A DNA stretch of 25,505 nt. Source: Piscirickettsiaceae bacterium. Its GTDB lineage: Bacteria > Pseudomonadota > Gammaproteobacteria > Thiomicrospirales > Thiomicrospiraceae. Under the pieces are notes generated by a model. It was given only the letters and a program-made list of their open reading frames with translations, was not told the origin of the DNA and did not search any database. The stretch is from assembly GCA_027019045.1 (NCBI GenBank), contig JALUXI010000292.1, positions 1 to 25,505 on the forward strand. Direction: 5' to 3'. Of the stretch, positions 1 to 7,962 are shown piece after piece. Position 1 is the first letter of the stretch, and each line of letters begins with the position of its first letter. The position numbers were made by a program, and so were the translations under genes.

Positions 1-2
1 TT

Positions 3-311
3 TCGTGGAAAGAGATGGGTTGGGTAGGGCGTTCAACTCGCTTACCGCCTGCTCTGCTTTCAGCAATCTTCAGTGCGAAGAAACCAACTGAGCATCCAAC
101 TTGGAAAATTGTCAATTTACCTGGTGGAAACAGTGTGGTGCTAGAGGTTAAAGCGGTTCGCACAGGTAAAGTGCCAAGCGATGAAGAACGCAAACAGCTC
201 GAAAAAGCCTTGGCCGATGTCTATGGTAATGCGGAGTTAACAGGCCGCATTCAAGCGCTGTTGGCACAAGCGGAAATCGTTAAGAAAAAGAACTATGAGA
301 CTTTGAAATAG
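3..311 (+). CDS. ppiD: C-terminal fragment of PpiD-like periplasmic peptidyl-prolyl isomerase / chaperone
   Basis: This is the 3' end of a gene that enters from the left edge; the frame is open back to the first complete codon, so the ATG at 15 is internal and not a start. The visible tail of about 102 residues resembles the C-terminal part of PpiD. It has a WVGRST-type turn, a segment of the form PTWKIVNLPGGNSVVLEV, a V-rich strand followed by a GKVPS turn, then a long charged helix (about residues 60-100). PpiD is an inner-membrane-anchored periplasmic chaperone that helps outer-membrane and secreted proteins fold. The parvulin domain and membrane anchor lie outside the window, so the call rests on the C-terminal domain only. 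A SurA-type isomerase is the main alternative. A clear terminator follows. Confidence 0.6.
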   Translation, partial: SWKEMGWVGRSTRLPPALLSAIFSAKKPTEHPTWKIVNLPGGNSVVLEVKAVRTGKVPSDEERKQLEKALADVYGNAELTGRIQALLAQAEIVKKKNYETLK

Positions 312-328
312 TCTTAGTGTTTTATAAA

Positions 329-356
329 AAGAAGGCCGCAGATTGCGGCCTTTTTT
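329..356 (+). terminator. Rho-independent terminator after ppiD
   Basis: A 9-bp GC-rich stem AAGGCCGCA / TGCGGCCTT with a GAT loop runs straight into a T tract (TTTTTT). It lies 20 bases after the ppiD stop codon. The upstream A run also makes it a possible terminator for the convergent cupin gene. Confidence 0.9.
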
Positions 357-381
357 ATGCGTGTGGAATAGGATAGTTGTC

Positions 382-651
382 TTAGCCGAATTGATAGTGT
401 TTTCGGACAGGTTCGATAATTTCCCAAGTGCAGCTTAATCCTGCTTCAAAAGTGACGAGGTCGCCTGCCTTAAAGCTCACTGGTTCACCTCCATTGGGTG
501 TGACAGTGACTTTGCCTTCAAGAATATAGCAGGTCTCTTTCATGTCGTAGGTCCATGGGAAGGTTGAGGCTTCTTTTTCCCAAATCGGCCAATCAAATAC
601 TTCCATTTCAATCAATTTGCTTTCAGCAGGTTGGGTTTCTACGGTGATCAT
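382..651 (-). CDS. Small single-domain cupin protein (DUF861/cupin_3-like)
   Basis: The 89-residue protein is a single cupin barrel of the short cupin_3/DUF861 type. It has WPIWEKEASTFPW, then ETCYILEGKVTVTP (first cupin motif), then EPVSFKAGDLVTFEAGLSCTWEI (second motif). Such proteins include EutQ-like and ureidoglycine-related cupins, but small stand-alone members are usually uncharacterised and no substrate can be read from the sequence. The classic histidine ligands are mostly absent: E and C occupy the first motif where metal-binding cupins carry HxH, so metal binding is doubtful. The ATG start is supported by GAGGAAA just upstream. The gene lies downstream of and on the same strand as aioR, about 170 bases away and separated by a mobile-element remnant, so joint transcription is uncertain. 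Confidence 0.7.
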   Translation of the reverse strand: MITVETQPAESKLIEMEVFDWPIWEKEASTFPWTYDMKETCYILEGKVTVTPNGGEPVSFKAGDLVTFEAGLSCTWEIIEPVRKHYQFG

Positions 652-689
652 GTTGTTTTCCTCAATGTCGATAAAGATGAGTGGTTGAA

Positions 690-725
690 CTTAAAAGTAT
701 AGTGCCTTTATGGCTTTTTTGCACC
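690..725 (-). promoter_or_regulatory. Possible sigma70 promoter of the cupin gene
   Basis: Read on the reverse strand, TATACT (complement of 696-701) is a five-of-six match to a -10 box and would start transcription about 38 bases before the cupin ATG. The region 17 bases upstream (GTGCAA) is only a weak -35 match. This is inference from motif and position. Confidence 0.3.
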
Positions 726-771
726 ACTTAACGGAATCGTTAAAAAGGAAAAAGGCGTGAAAAAGGGTAGA

Positions 772-789
772 AGGCGATGGGGGTCGCCT
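772..789 (-). terminator. Weak hairpin downstream of aioR
   Basis: AGGCGA and TCGCCT pair around a six-base loop about 35 bases beyond the aioR stop codon. On the reverse strand the stem is followed after a few bases by CCCTTTTT and not by an immediate T run, so it is a poor intrinsic terminator. It is the only candidate seen between aioR and the cupin gene. Confidence 0.3.
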
Positions 790-797
790 GTTTGGAT

Positions 798-816
798 GGG
801 TGAGCTGAGTCGTTAC
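798..816 (+). mobile_element. 19-bp end remnant of the palindromic insertion element
   Basis: GGGTGAGCTGAGTCGTTAC is identical to the right-hand end of the full element at 24128-24270. No left end, centre or matching 8-bp duplication could be found on the ppiD side, so this is read as what remains after deletion of most of a copy. It ends eight bases from the aioR stop codon. Confidence 0.6.
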
Positions 817-823
817 GATCAAT

Positions 824-2182
824 TTAGCTTTTTGCAGCTTGAGATGATGAGTCTTTTGGGTGTTCAATGTCTAATTTATGAATTTTCTCCCATAGAGATT
901 TTCGGCTAATACCGAGGCATTGAGCGGTGAGGGTCATTTTCCAGTTGTTTTCTTCTAGTGCATTGATAATATAGTTTTTTTCGCACTCTTGTAAATAGCG
1001 TTTTAAGGGTACGCCTTCAAAATTGACTTGGGAGAGGATGTCGCCCATGGCGAGGTCGTCTAATCCAATGATGTGTGATTCGCTTAGCATAGCGGCGCGT
1101 TCAATGGTATTTTTCAACTCTCGTATATTGCCTGGCCATTCATAGGAGAGAAGGGCAATTTGTGCGGGTGGAGAGAATTGTAAAGAGGTGTCATCTTGAT
1201 GGATGCTTTTCAAAATATCCAATGCAATATTTAGAATATCGTCAGGTCGGTCTTTGAGAGGCGGCAGTGTGATGGTGACGGTATTGATGCGATATAGTAG
1301 ATCTTCTCGAAACAGCTCTTGTTTGACTAAGGTTTGTAAATCTTTGTGGGTGGCGGCAATAATGCGACCTTCAAAAGGGATGGTTCGCTCACCGCCGACA
1401 CGGGTAAATTGTCTTTCTTGTAGCACGCGCAAGAGTTTTGCTTGCATGGATAGCGGCATATCACCGATTTCATCTAATAAAAGCGTACCACCATGTGCGC
1501 GTTCAAAAACACCTTTATGGGCGCGTTCAGCACCTGTAAAAGCGCCTTTCTCATGACCAAATAGTTCAGATTCTAATAGATTTTCGCTGAGTGCTGAGCA
1601 GTTGATGGCTTCAAATGGGGCTTGATTTTCAGGGTGAGTGAGGGCATGCAAGAGTCTTGCTGCTCGTTCTTTTCCGCACCCTGTCTCGCCCAAAATTAAT
1701 ACACTGGCAAAAGGGTAACGAGCCATTTTGACTAACACTTTTTCAACCTGTTTAATGGCATCTGATTTGCCTAAAGTATAAGCCCTTGGGATTTCAATTT
1801 CTTTTTGGGGCAAAGCATTTTTCAACTGTTGTATCAACGCATCAATATCAAAAGGTTTGGCTAAATAGTCCACGACACCTGTTTTCATTAACCTAACGGA
1901 TTCTTCAACACTTGAAAAGCCTGTAAAAATAAACCAGTCTGCCGTCTGCCACTCTTTCTCCATGCATTGATTTAATAAGGTTTCTCCTGAGCCATCAGGT
2001 AGACGCATATCACTTAATATGACACCAAATTTTTTTGTTTTAAGTGCCTTTTTTGCTTCTGCAAAGGTTTTGAGCCAACAATAACTAAGCTGTTCCATAT
2101 CAAATCGCATACAGAGACTTTCGCCCATAATCGGATCGTCTTCTATGAGGGCTAAATCATAGTATGTTTGTTGTTTACCCAT
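824..2182 (-). CDS. aioR: AioR, NtrC-family sigma54-dependent response regulator
   Basis: AioR is the cytoplasmic activator that, once phosphorylated by AioS, drives sigma54 RNA polymerase at the arsenite oxidase promoter. The 452-residue protein has three domains. The receiver (about 9-120) has acidic D15/D16, phospho-acceptor D58 in ILSDMRLPDG and K109. The AAA+ domain has Walker A GETGCGKE (165-172), the sigma54-contact loop GAFTGA (213-218) and Walker B TLLLDE (233-238). A Fis-type helix-turn-helix lies at the C-terminus (LTAQCLGISRKSLWEKI). A TTG at 2215 would extend the frame 11 codons into aioS, but the ATG at 2182 has GGGAG seven bases upstream and starts four bases after the aioS stop, so it is preferred. 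It is the last gene of aioX-aioS-aioR. Assignment to AioR and not another NtrC regulator rests on this context. Confidence 0.9.
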   Translation of the reverse strand: MGKQQTYYDLALIEDDPIMGESLCMRFDMEQLSYCWLKTFAEAKKALKTKKFGVILSDMRLPDGSGETLLNQCMEKEWQTADWFIFTGFSSVEESVRLMKTGVVDYLAKPFDIDALIQQLKNALPQKEIEIPRAYTLGKSDAIKQVEKVLVKMARYPFASVLILGETGCGKERAARLLHALTHPENQAPFEAINCSALSENLLESELFGHEKGAFTGAERAHKGVFERAHGGTLLLDEIGDMPLSMQAKLLRVLQERQFTRVGGERTIPFEGRIIAATHKDLQTLVKQELFREDLLYRINTVTITLPPLKDRPDDILNIALDILKSIHQDDTSLQFSPPAQIALLSYEWPGNIRELKNTIERAAMLSESHIIGLDDLAMGDILSQVNFEGVPLKRYLQECEKNYIINALEENNWKMTLTAQCLGISRKSLWEKIHKLDIEHPKDSSSQAAKS

Positions 2183-2186
2183 TTGT

Positions 2187-3686
2187 TTACTCCCTGATTT
2201 TATCGGCTTCCTCAATAGGTAAGATGACCTTAAATGTTGTTTTTTCTTCTGAGGTGACTGTGATGTCGCCCCCCAGCTGTGTGACTAACTGATAGCAAAT
2301 CCATAATCCGAACCCTTGGCGTTTAGTATCGCCCGCTTTAAAATCGGGTTCAAACAAGGTTTCTAATTGGTGATGGGGTATTTTTGTTCCTTGGTTTTCA
2401 ACTTCAATAATGAGCTGTTGAGGTTGTTCATAGATATTTAATACGACCTCTGAAGATTTGGGTGATGCTTTAATCGCATTGAGGAGTAAGTTGATCAGGA
2501 CTTGTCTTACGGGATGAGCAGGCAGGTTGTTTAAATGTGTTATGGCGCATTTTTGTTGGAAGCGGATTTTGATCTGTTTTGTTTTGATATCTTTTGCAAG
2601 TAGGGACAAGACATCCTCAAAATCTTGGCAAGTTAAGTTACGGGAATCATATTTTGCCTGTACCAACAAAGAGGAAACGGTGTGCTGTATTTGTTTAAGT
2701 CCTCGTTCTAAAAGCGCCAGTGTTTGCTGAAGCATCTGTTCATTGGGTTGAGTGCATTGACGATAGTTATGGATGGCATTCAGCATCCCACCTAGAGGAT
2801 TATTGACTTCATGGGCAACACCTGCGGCCATTCTCCCTAATGCGGCAAAGCGCTCTTGATGAAACGCTTCCCGTTCAAAATGCGCAGCCCGTTCAATCGT
2901 GGCTAATAATGTCTGTACGCTTTGTATCAATTGACCAATTTCATCTTGACTTGATTGTATCTGGCAACTGCTTTGAAGCTGGAGTCGATTGGTTGGTTTG
3001 GCATTTAAACAGTCACTTAATGTCACTAGCGGTTGTGCAATTTTCTTTGCCCAGTAAAAAGTGATCAGGAGGAGTAATCCTAAAATCAAAATGATCAACA
3101 GTAAGGTGGATTGCCAATAGTGGTAGAACATATTTTTTAAGGGGGTTTTATCTAATTCCATGACAAAGTAGCCTGTGATTTCGTTTGTGTTCACAATGGG
3201 GGCGGCAAAATAGGAGGTCTCTGTTTCTTCAACTCGAACCACTTGTCGATTGAGAGCGTTTAGTTGCTTGAGTTGATTGAATAAGGGGAGAGTTGTTGGT
3301 TTAGATAAAAGGGGGTAGTGGTCTGGATGATTGGAGGCAAAGACGGTCATATCAGGGTTAAGAATAAGCAAATTTTTATACTTGATTAAATCCAGATTAT
3401 TGTTGTTGCTGTCATGGTTAGAGAGTTGAGTTAAAAACTCATACACTTTCCAGGTGTCTCGATATAAAACAGGATATGCCAGCGCATTGGCAAAATCGCG
3501 TGTGATATTGGCTGCATAGGTTTCAAATTGTGATTGCATTTGTTGAATGGTTTGGTAAATCAAGACACTGCTTAAAGTAATGGCGGTTGCAGTCACTAAA
3601 ACAATAGAGCGCAGTGGAACTTTCCACTTTAGGCTTAAGTTCTGGTAGTGGTTTATCCATCTAGGAAAAAAGGACTTTATTTTCAT
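2187..3686 (-). CDS. aioS: AioS, membrane sensor histidine kinase
   Basis: This 499-residue sensor kinase is the expected partner of AioR. One membrane helix lies at about residues 27-45 and a second at about 193-213 (TLLLIILILGLLLLITFYW). Between them is a periplasmic region of about 145 residues, followed by a HAMP-like linker. The dimerisation helix carries the phospho-acceptor H292 in AAGVAHEVNNPLGG. The ATPase domain shows the N box (LINLLLNAIKAS) and a G box (GFGLWICYQL). It should receive the arsenite signal through AioX and phosphorylate AioR. Its ATG overlaps the aioX stop codon in an ATGA arrangement and aioR starts four bases after its end, so the three genes are almost certainly cotranscribed and translationally coupled. 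Confidence 0.9.
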   Translation of the reverse strand: MKIKSFFPRWINHYQNLSLKWKVPLRSIVLVTATAITLSSVLIYQTIQQMQSQFETYAANITRDFANALAYPVLYRDTWKVYEFLTQLSNHDSNNNNLDLIKYKNLLILNPDMTVFASNHPDHYPLLSKPTTLPLFNQLKQLNALNRQVVRVEETETSYFAAPIVNTNEITGYFVMELDKTPLKNMFYHYWQSTLLLIILILGLLLLITFYWAKKIAQPLVTLSDCLNAKPTNRLQLQSSCQIQSSQDEIGQLIQSVQTLLATIERAAHFEREAFHQERFAALGRMAAGVAHEVNNPLGGMLNAIHNYRQCTQPNEQMLQQTLALLERGLKQIQHTVSSLLVQAKYDSRNLTCQDFEDVLSLLAKDIKTKQIKIRFQQKCAITHLNNLPAHPVRQVLINLLLNAIKASPKSSEVVLNIYEQPQQLIIEVENQGTKIPHHQLETLFEPDFKAGDTKRQGFGLWICYQLVTQLGGDITVTSEEKTTFKVILPIEEADKIRE

Positions 3687-4621
3687 TGATATACATTGCC
3701 CTCGACAAAATGTTTCATCTGCTCAATAGAATGATAAAGCGAGAGAGAGGGCACCACAAAACCATCTAAAACAAGCGCCTTCAATACCTCTTTTCCACCT
3801 GAGGAAGTGGGCATTTTTAATAATGCTTGCCGAAAATCTTTAATCAGTTTAGGCGAAACTGAATTACTTGCCACAATTGGTGGAAATCCAAAGAGGGGGG
3901 ATTGCGTGACCACTTTAATGCGATCCGTCACTTTGGTATCTTTTTGACGCATCACATCTAATACATAGCTGTCCACAAAAGCGGCATCTGCCAGCCCTGA
4001 AGAGACCGCTTTGATTGAATTTTCATGGGCATAAGTTCTAATAAGCAGTTTAAAAAATTGATCGGGTTGTTCTCCCCACTTTGCTAATAGATAACTAGGG
4101 TATAAATAGCCTGAATTCGAAAGGGGGTCTGAATAAGCTAGTATGGAATGCTCTAAATCAAAAATATTTTTAATGGGTTTTAAATTATTACGGTTGATTA
4201 TTAAAACTGAGTGATATAGAGGTTTTCCTTTGTATAAAGGTGTGGCAACCAGTATGAGATTTTTTTTCTCTTTTACATAGGGGTAGCCGCATATCCAAGC
4301 AAAGTCGGCTTTTTTTGTTTTTAGCAGATGCATGATTTCTTCATAAGAACTTCGCTGGAGGATATTGACTTGACGCCCTAAAGTTTTTTCCAAGTAGTGA
4401 CGCCATCCTTGTAACATCTGAACATCTGATTTAAAGGCCACAGCGGTAATGGCAAAATTAACAGGGGGCAGGGGTTCTTCTTGTGCATGGGCTGAGTATA
4501 AAAAAATCTCACTATACCCGAGCGTTAAGAAAGTAAGGGTATTAAGCCATTTTATTAGCCTTTGATATGTTGACACCAAATCGTAACCTCTCAATTTATG
4601 TTTGTTACCAAAACTACACAA
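3683..4621 (-). CDS. aioX: AioX, periplasmic arsenite-binding protein (PhnD/SsuA-like fold)
   Basis: AioX belongs to the phosphonate-binding (PhnD-like) substrate-binding family and is known to bind arsenite and pass the signal to AioS. The sequence has the family layout (VNFAITAVAF, then YEEIMHLLKTKKADFAW, then an SDPLSNSGYLYPSYLL segment). A single cysteine, C111, lies in DFAWICGYPYV, which fits the conserved arsenite-sensing cysteine (Cys108) reported for the Agrobacterium protein. A signal peptide ends near SAHAQ (residue 46-47). There is no ATG start. A TTG at 4621 has AGAGG six bases upstream; a second TTG at 4579 has GAGAGG seven bases upstream and would give a more typical 30-residue signal peptide. 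Either may be used. The gene leads the aioXSR operon and diverges from aioBA. Confidence 0.88.
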   Translation of the reverse strand: MCSFGNKHKLRGYDLVSTYQRLIKWLNTLTFLTLGYSEIFLYSAHAQEEPLPPVNFAITAVAFKSDVQMLQGWRHYLEKTLGRQVNILQRSSYEEIMHLLKTKKADFAWICGYPYVKEKKNLILVATPLYKGKPLYHSVLIINRNNLKPIKNIFDLEHSILAYSDPLSNSGYLYPSYLLAKWGEQPDQFFKLLIRTYAHENSIKAVSSGLADAAFVDSYVLDVMRQKDTKVTDRIKVVTQSPLFGFPPIVASNSVSPKLIKDFRQALLKMPTSSGGKEVLKALVLDGFVVPSLSLYHSIEQMKHFVEGNVYQ

Positions 4622-4650
4622 AAAAGACCTCTTAAAAACATAACTTATTG

Positions 4651-4679
4651 ATTTTAAATGAATTAAAAGTTGGCATTAA
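4651..4679 (-). promoter_or_regulatory. Possible sigma70 promoter of aioXSR
   Basis: On the reverse strand TAAAAT (complement of 4651-4656) matches five of six -10 positions, and TTAATG lies 17 bases upstream as a modest -35. Transcription would start about 20 bases before the TTG at 4621. The -35 overlaps the -24 box of the oppositely directed aioB promoter. Confidence 0.4.
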
Positions 4680-4686
4680 GTTTGTT
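4671..4686 (+). promoter_or_regulatory. Sigma54 (-24/-12) promoter of aioBA
   Basis: TGGCAT-N5-TTGTT matches the sigma54 consensus TGGCAC-N5-TTGC with exact spacing: GG at 4672-4673 and the -12 dinucleotide 12 bases on. The -12 element reads GT where GC is usual. The predicted start is near 4697, leaving a leader of about 100 bases. An adjacent sigma54 activator gene (aioR) supports the call, as aio operons are known to be sigma54-dependent. Confidence 0.65.
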
Positions 4687-4742
4687 ATAGGTACAAGGTC
4701 GTGTTGATATTGTTTTTTCAATATAACATCATATCGAGACCT

Positions 4743-4761
4743 TTGCACAGGTGAAGTGCAA
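4743..4761. promoter_or_regulatory. 19-bp NtrC-like dyad in the aioB leader
   Basis: TTGCACAGGTGAAGTGCAA is a perfect inverted repeat of TTGCAC with a seven-base spacer. The TGCAC-N7-GTGCA core has the same arrangement as the classical NtrC site, and AioR is an NtrC-family protein. It lies downstream of the predicted start, which is unusual for an enhancer site; a leader RNA hairpin is the alternative. A second, weaker dyad ATATTG-N6-CAATAT lies at 4707-4724. Confidence 0.45.
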
Positions 4762-4795
4762 GTATCTCTAAACATTAAATCAATGGAGAACCACA

Positions 4796-5308
4796 ATGAG
4801 TGAGATTTCGCGTCGAGCATTATTTAAAACCTCTGGGTTGGCGACGGCCGCTGCAGCTGCAGCACCTTTAGTCGCCATAACTAACAATGCGCAGGCCAGT
4901 AATGGTAAACAGGTTTTTGAGTTTGAAAAGAAGCAGGTTGCCAATCTGAATGGCCTAGGTAAAACCACTTCGTTTAACTATCCAGATAAAATGAGTCCCT
5001 GTTTGCTGATTAAGCATGATCAGCCTGTTCCAGGCGGGGTGGGACCGAATAAGAATATTGTGGCTTACAGTACGCTTTGTACTCATATGGGGTGTCCAAC
5101 CCAATATGATGGAAATGAGAATGTTTTTAAATGCCACTGTCACTTCTCTATGTTTGATGCTGAAAAAGAAGGGCAAGTCGTTGTTGGGCAGGCGATAGAC
5201 AATCTACCTCGAATTATTCTTGACTATGATGCTTCTACAGGTGCGATTACGGCAACGGGTGTAGAGGGATTGATTTATGGTCGAAATGAAAATTATGTTG
5301 AACTTTAA
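4796..5308 (+). CDS. aioB: AioB, Rieske [2Fe-2S] subunit of arsenite oxidase
   Basis: AioB is the small subunit that passes electrons from the molybdenum subunit to a periplasmic acceptor such as cytochrome c. The 170-residue protein begins with a Tat signal peptide: SRRALFK at residues 5-11, then an alanine-rich core and a likely cleavage site near NAQA (34). The Rieske cluster site is complete: C95 and H97 in CTHMGC, C113 and H116 in CHCH. C100 and C115 are placed to form the disulfide seen in high-potential Rieske proteins. GGAGAA lies eight bases upstream of the ATG. The gene is 14 bases ahead of aioA, and the folded AioBA complex is expected to be exported together through this one Tat signal. 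Confidence 0.96.
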   Translation: MSEISRRALFKTSGLATAAAAAAPLVAITNNAQASNGKQVFEFEKKQVANLNGLGKTTSFNYPDKMSPCLLIKHDQPVPGGVGPNKNIVAYSTLCTHMGCPTQYDGNENVFKCHCHFSMFDAEKEGQVVVGQAIDNLPRIILDYDASTGAITATGVEGLIYGRNENYVEL

Positions 5309-5322
5309 GAGGAATCAATAAG

Positions 5323-7800
5323 ATGGCACAAGAAAAAATTACACTTCCCCCAGTGGAAGCTAAAAAAACCAATATGACTTGTCACTTTTGTATTGTGGGA
5401 TGTGGTTACCATGTTTACAAATGGCCTGAAGGGCAAGAAGGTGGTAAGAAGCCTCATGAAAATGCGTTGGGGATGGACTTCACTCGCCCACAACCCCCTC
5501 TAGCACTTTCGATGCGAGAAAGTATGTGTAACACCATTAAAGATGGTGATGGTCAAACCTATAACATTATGATTACACCTGATAAAAACTGCGTTGTTAA
5601 TAAAGGTCAATTTTCTGCTCGTGGCGGAAAAATGGGTGAATATATGTACAATGCAGAGGGTAAAACCAAAGATCGCCTTAAAAACCCACGCATCAAACGC
5701 TCAGGCGAATGGGTAGATACCACTTGGGAAGAGTCACTGGCTATCTATGCAGGATTGACTAAAAAAATCCTAGGCAGTGATGGAAGTGGTAAAGATGATT
5801 ATGCAGCGATTGCATTCGACCATGGTGGTGCTGGTGGTGGATTTGAAAATACTTGGGGAACAGGTAAGTTGTTCTTCTCTGCGATTAAGACGCCTCAAGT
5901 ACGAATCCATAACCGTCCAGCCTATAACTCAGAATGTCATGCTACTCGCGAAATGGGAATTGGAGAGTTGAATAACTCTTATGAAGATGCGGAAATTGCC
6001 GATTGTATTTTCTGTACAGGCGCCAACCCTTATGAGACGCAGACCAACTATTTCCTTGTACACTGGGTTCCGAATATGCAAGGTGCAACGGTTGCTAAGA
6101 AGAAGAAATTCTTTGGTAATGAGCCTTTCAATCATAAGGCTAAAGTGATTTTTGTTGATCCGAGAAGAACGCCTTCTATCGCAATTTCTGAAGAAGTGGC
6201 AGGTAAAGAGAATGTGCTACATTTGCAGATCAATCCTGGTACAGATACCGCCTTATTTAATGGTTTGTTAACCTATGTCGTTCAAAAGCGTTGGATTGAT
6301 AAGAAGTTTATCTCTCGTCATACCGAAGGCTTTATGGAAGCCATCAAGGCCAATAAGATGTCGCTTTCAGAGTGTAGCAAAATTACAGGTGTCTCTGTTG
6401 CTGATCTGAAAAAAGCGGCAGCTTGGGCTTATAAGCCTAAATCGAACGGTTCTCTTCCTCGTACCTTCCATCCATATGAAAAAGGTATTATTTGGGGGAA
6501 TGATAACTACCGTATTCAGTCTGCTTTGGTGGATTTAGTTTTGGCAACCCATAATGTGGGTCGTCGTGGAACGGGGGTTTGCCGAATGGGTGGACACCAA
6601 GAAGGCTATGCAAGACCACCTTATCCTGGAAATAGCAAAATTTATGTTGACCAAGAGTTGATCAAGGGTAAATATAAAATGCTGACTGCATGGGGGGTCA
6701 GTACGCTACAAACGACTGTTAATGCGACTGAATATAAGGAAGTGATTAGCCGTCGTGCGCAAATTGTGACCGATGCCATGAGCAAAGTGCGTGGTGGAAC
6801 CACTGAAGATATGATTGATGCTATCTATGATGCGGTAACTAATAAGGGGGGATTGTTTATCGCTTATATGAATTTATATCCTTCCTCATGGGCACCACAT
6901 GCACATTTGGCTTTCCCAGCCGCACACCCAGGTGAAATGAACTTGACTTCTATGTCTGGTGAGCGCCGTTTGCGTCTGTCAGAGAAGTTTATGGATGCTC
7001 CGGGTACCGCCAAGCCAGATTGCTTGATTGCAGCCGATATTGCTAATACCATTAAGGCACTCTATGAGAAAGAGGGTAACCATAAAATGGCTAAAGCCTT
7101 CTCAGGTTTTGATTGGAAAACTGAGGAAGATGCCTTTAATGATGGTTTCCGTTCTGCGCATCTTAAAGAGATTGATTCTCAAGGTGGACCTACAGGGCAT
7201 CTTGCGACTTATGAAAACTTGCGTAAAGCAGGCACAAATGGTGTGCAACTGCCTATCAAGGCCATTAAAAATGGCAAATTGATTGGGACAGAGATGATTT
7301 ATACTGACAATAAATTCTCCACGCCCAATGGTAAGGCGCAATTTAAGCCTGCACCTTGGACGGGACTCCCAGCGCCAGTAGAGAAACAGCGTCAGAAGTA
7401 TGGGTTATTCATCAATAATGGTCGTACAAACTCCGTATGGCAATCAGCTTATCATGATCGTTATAACAATGAGATCCTTGATCGTTATCCTCTTGCCTAT
7501 ATTGAGGTCAATTCAGTGGATGCGAAAAAACGAGGCATTGAAAATGGTGATGTGGTTGAGCTTTATAATGACTATGGAAGTGTGAATGCCTATGCAGTTG
7601 TGGGAGATAAAGCTGTCCCTGCTGGTCAAATCTTTATGCTCGCAATGTATGATAAGGGAGCAGTTGGCAATCTAGTCACAGATTGGACGGATCGCAATAA
7701 AGTGCCTTATTACAAAGGTGTTTTTGGTGAAATGCGCCGTCTTGGTTCCTTGGAAGATTACAAGCGTACCATCTCACTAAAAGAGAAGCGTTTTGCATAA
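5323..7800 (+). CDS. aioA: AioA, molybdopterin catalytic subunit of arsenite oxidase
   Basis: AioA oxidises arsenite to arsenate at a Mo-bis-MGD centre in the periplasm. The 825-residue length equals that of characterised AioA proteins. The N-terminal [3Fe-4S] site is C20-x2-C23-x3-C27, with S98 (QFSARGG) at the position where other family members carry a fourth cysteine; this is diagnostic for AioA against nitrate reductases and ArrA. H196, E204, R421 and H425 (the last two in CRMGGHQEGY) match by spacing the arsenite-pocket residues H195, E203, R419 and H423 of the Alcaligenes enzyme. There is no signal peptide, consistent with export alongside AioB. AAGAGGA follows the aioB stop directly and serves as ribosome binding site. 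A strong terminator ends the unit; no cytochrome c gene follows. Confidence 0.97.
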   Translation: MAQEKITLPPVEAKKTNMTCHFCIVGCGYHVYKWPEGQEGGKKPHENALGMDFTRPQPPLALSMRESMCNTIKDGDGQTYNIMITPDKNCVVNKGQFSARGGKMGEYMYNAEGKTKDRLKNPRIKRSGEWVDTTWEESLAIYAGLTKKILGSDGSGKDDYAAIAFDHGGAGGGFENTWGTGKLFFSAIKTPQVRIHNRPAYNSECHATREMGIGELNNSYEDAEIADCIFCTGANPYETQTNYFLVHWVPNMQGATVAKKKKFFGNEPFNHKAKVIFVDPRRTPSIAISEEVAGKENVLHLQINPGTDTALFNGLLTYVVQKRWIDKKFISRHTEGFMEAIKANKMSLSECSKITGVSVADLKKAAAWAYKPKSNGSLPRTFHPYEKGIIWGNDNYRIQSALVDLVLATHNVGRRGTGVCRMGGHQEGYARPPYPGNSKIYVDQELIKGKYKMLTAWGVSTLQTTVNATEYKEVISRRAQIVTDAMSKVRGGTTEDMIDAIYDAVTNKGGLFIAYMNLYPSSWAPHAHLAFPAAHPGEMNLTSMSGERRLRLSEKFMDAPGTAKPDCLIAADIANTIKALYEKEGNHKMAKAFSGFDWKTEEDAFNDGFRSAHLKEIDSQGGPTGHLATYENLRKAGTNGVQLPIKAIKNGKLIGTEMIYTDNKFSTPNGKAQFKPAPWTGLPAPVEKQRQKYGLFINNGRTNSVWQSAYHDRYNNEILDRYPLAYIEVNSVDAKKRGIENGDVVELYNDYGSVNAYAVVGDKAVPAGQIFMLAMYDKGAVGNLVTDWTDRNKVPYYKGVFGEMRRLGSLEDYKRTISLKEKRFA

Positions 7801-7904
7801 ATCTTAGCTTTTTCCCTCTCACGCATTGAATGTGGTGGGCGGGATGATTTGAGTGCTTTACTCGTATAGTTATCTCGTGTGAAGTACCCTCATTAAATTA
7901 AAAG

Positions 7905-7941
7905 ACCAGAATTTGAAGAAGTTTCAAATTCTGGTTTTTTA
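7905..7941 (+). terminator. Rho-independent terminator of the aioBA operon
   Basis: ACCAGAATTTGAA and TTCAAATTCTGGT form a perfect 13-bp stem with a five-base loop, followed by TTTTTTATT. It lies about 105 bases after aioA and 22 bases before the mobA ATG, so mobA needs read-through or its own promoter. No convincing promoter was seen in 7801-7900. Confidence 0.9.
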
Positions 7942-7962
7942 TTGAAAAAAATAGGGAAAATC

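Noticed and set aside
676..690. GATGAGTGGTTGAAC as a second element end near the cupin gene
   Set aside because: It resembles the right end (GAGTGGTTAC) but has inserted bases, lacks neighbouring element sequence and has no paired duplication.
4846..4862. Short GCAGCTGCAGCTGCAG-type repeat as a phase-variable tract
   Set aside because: It encodes the alanine core of the AioB Tat signal peptide and has mixed codons; too short to be a convincing slippage site.
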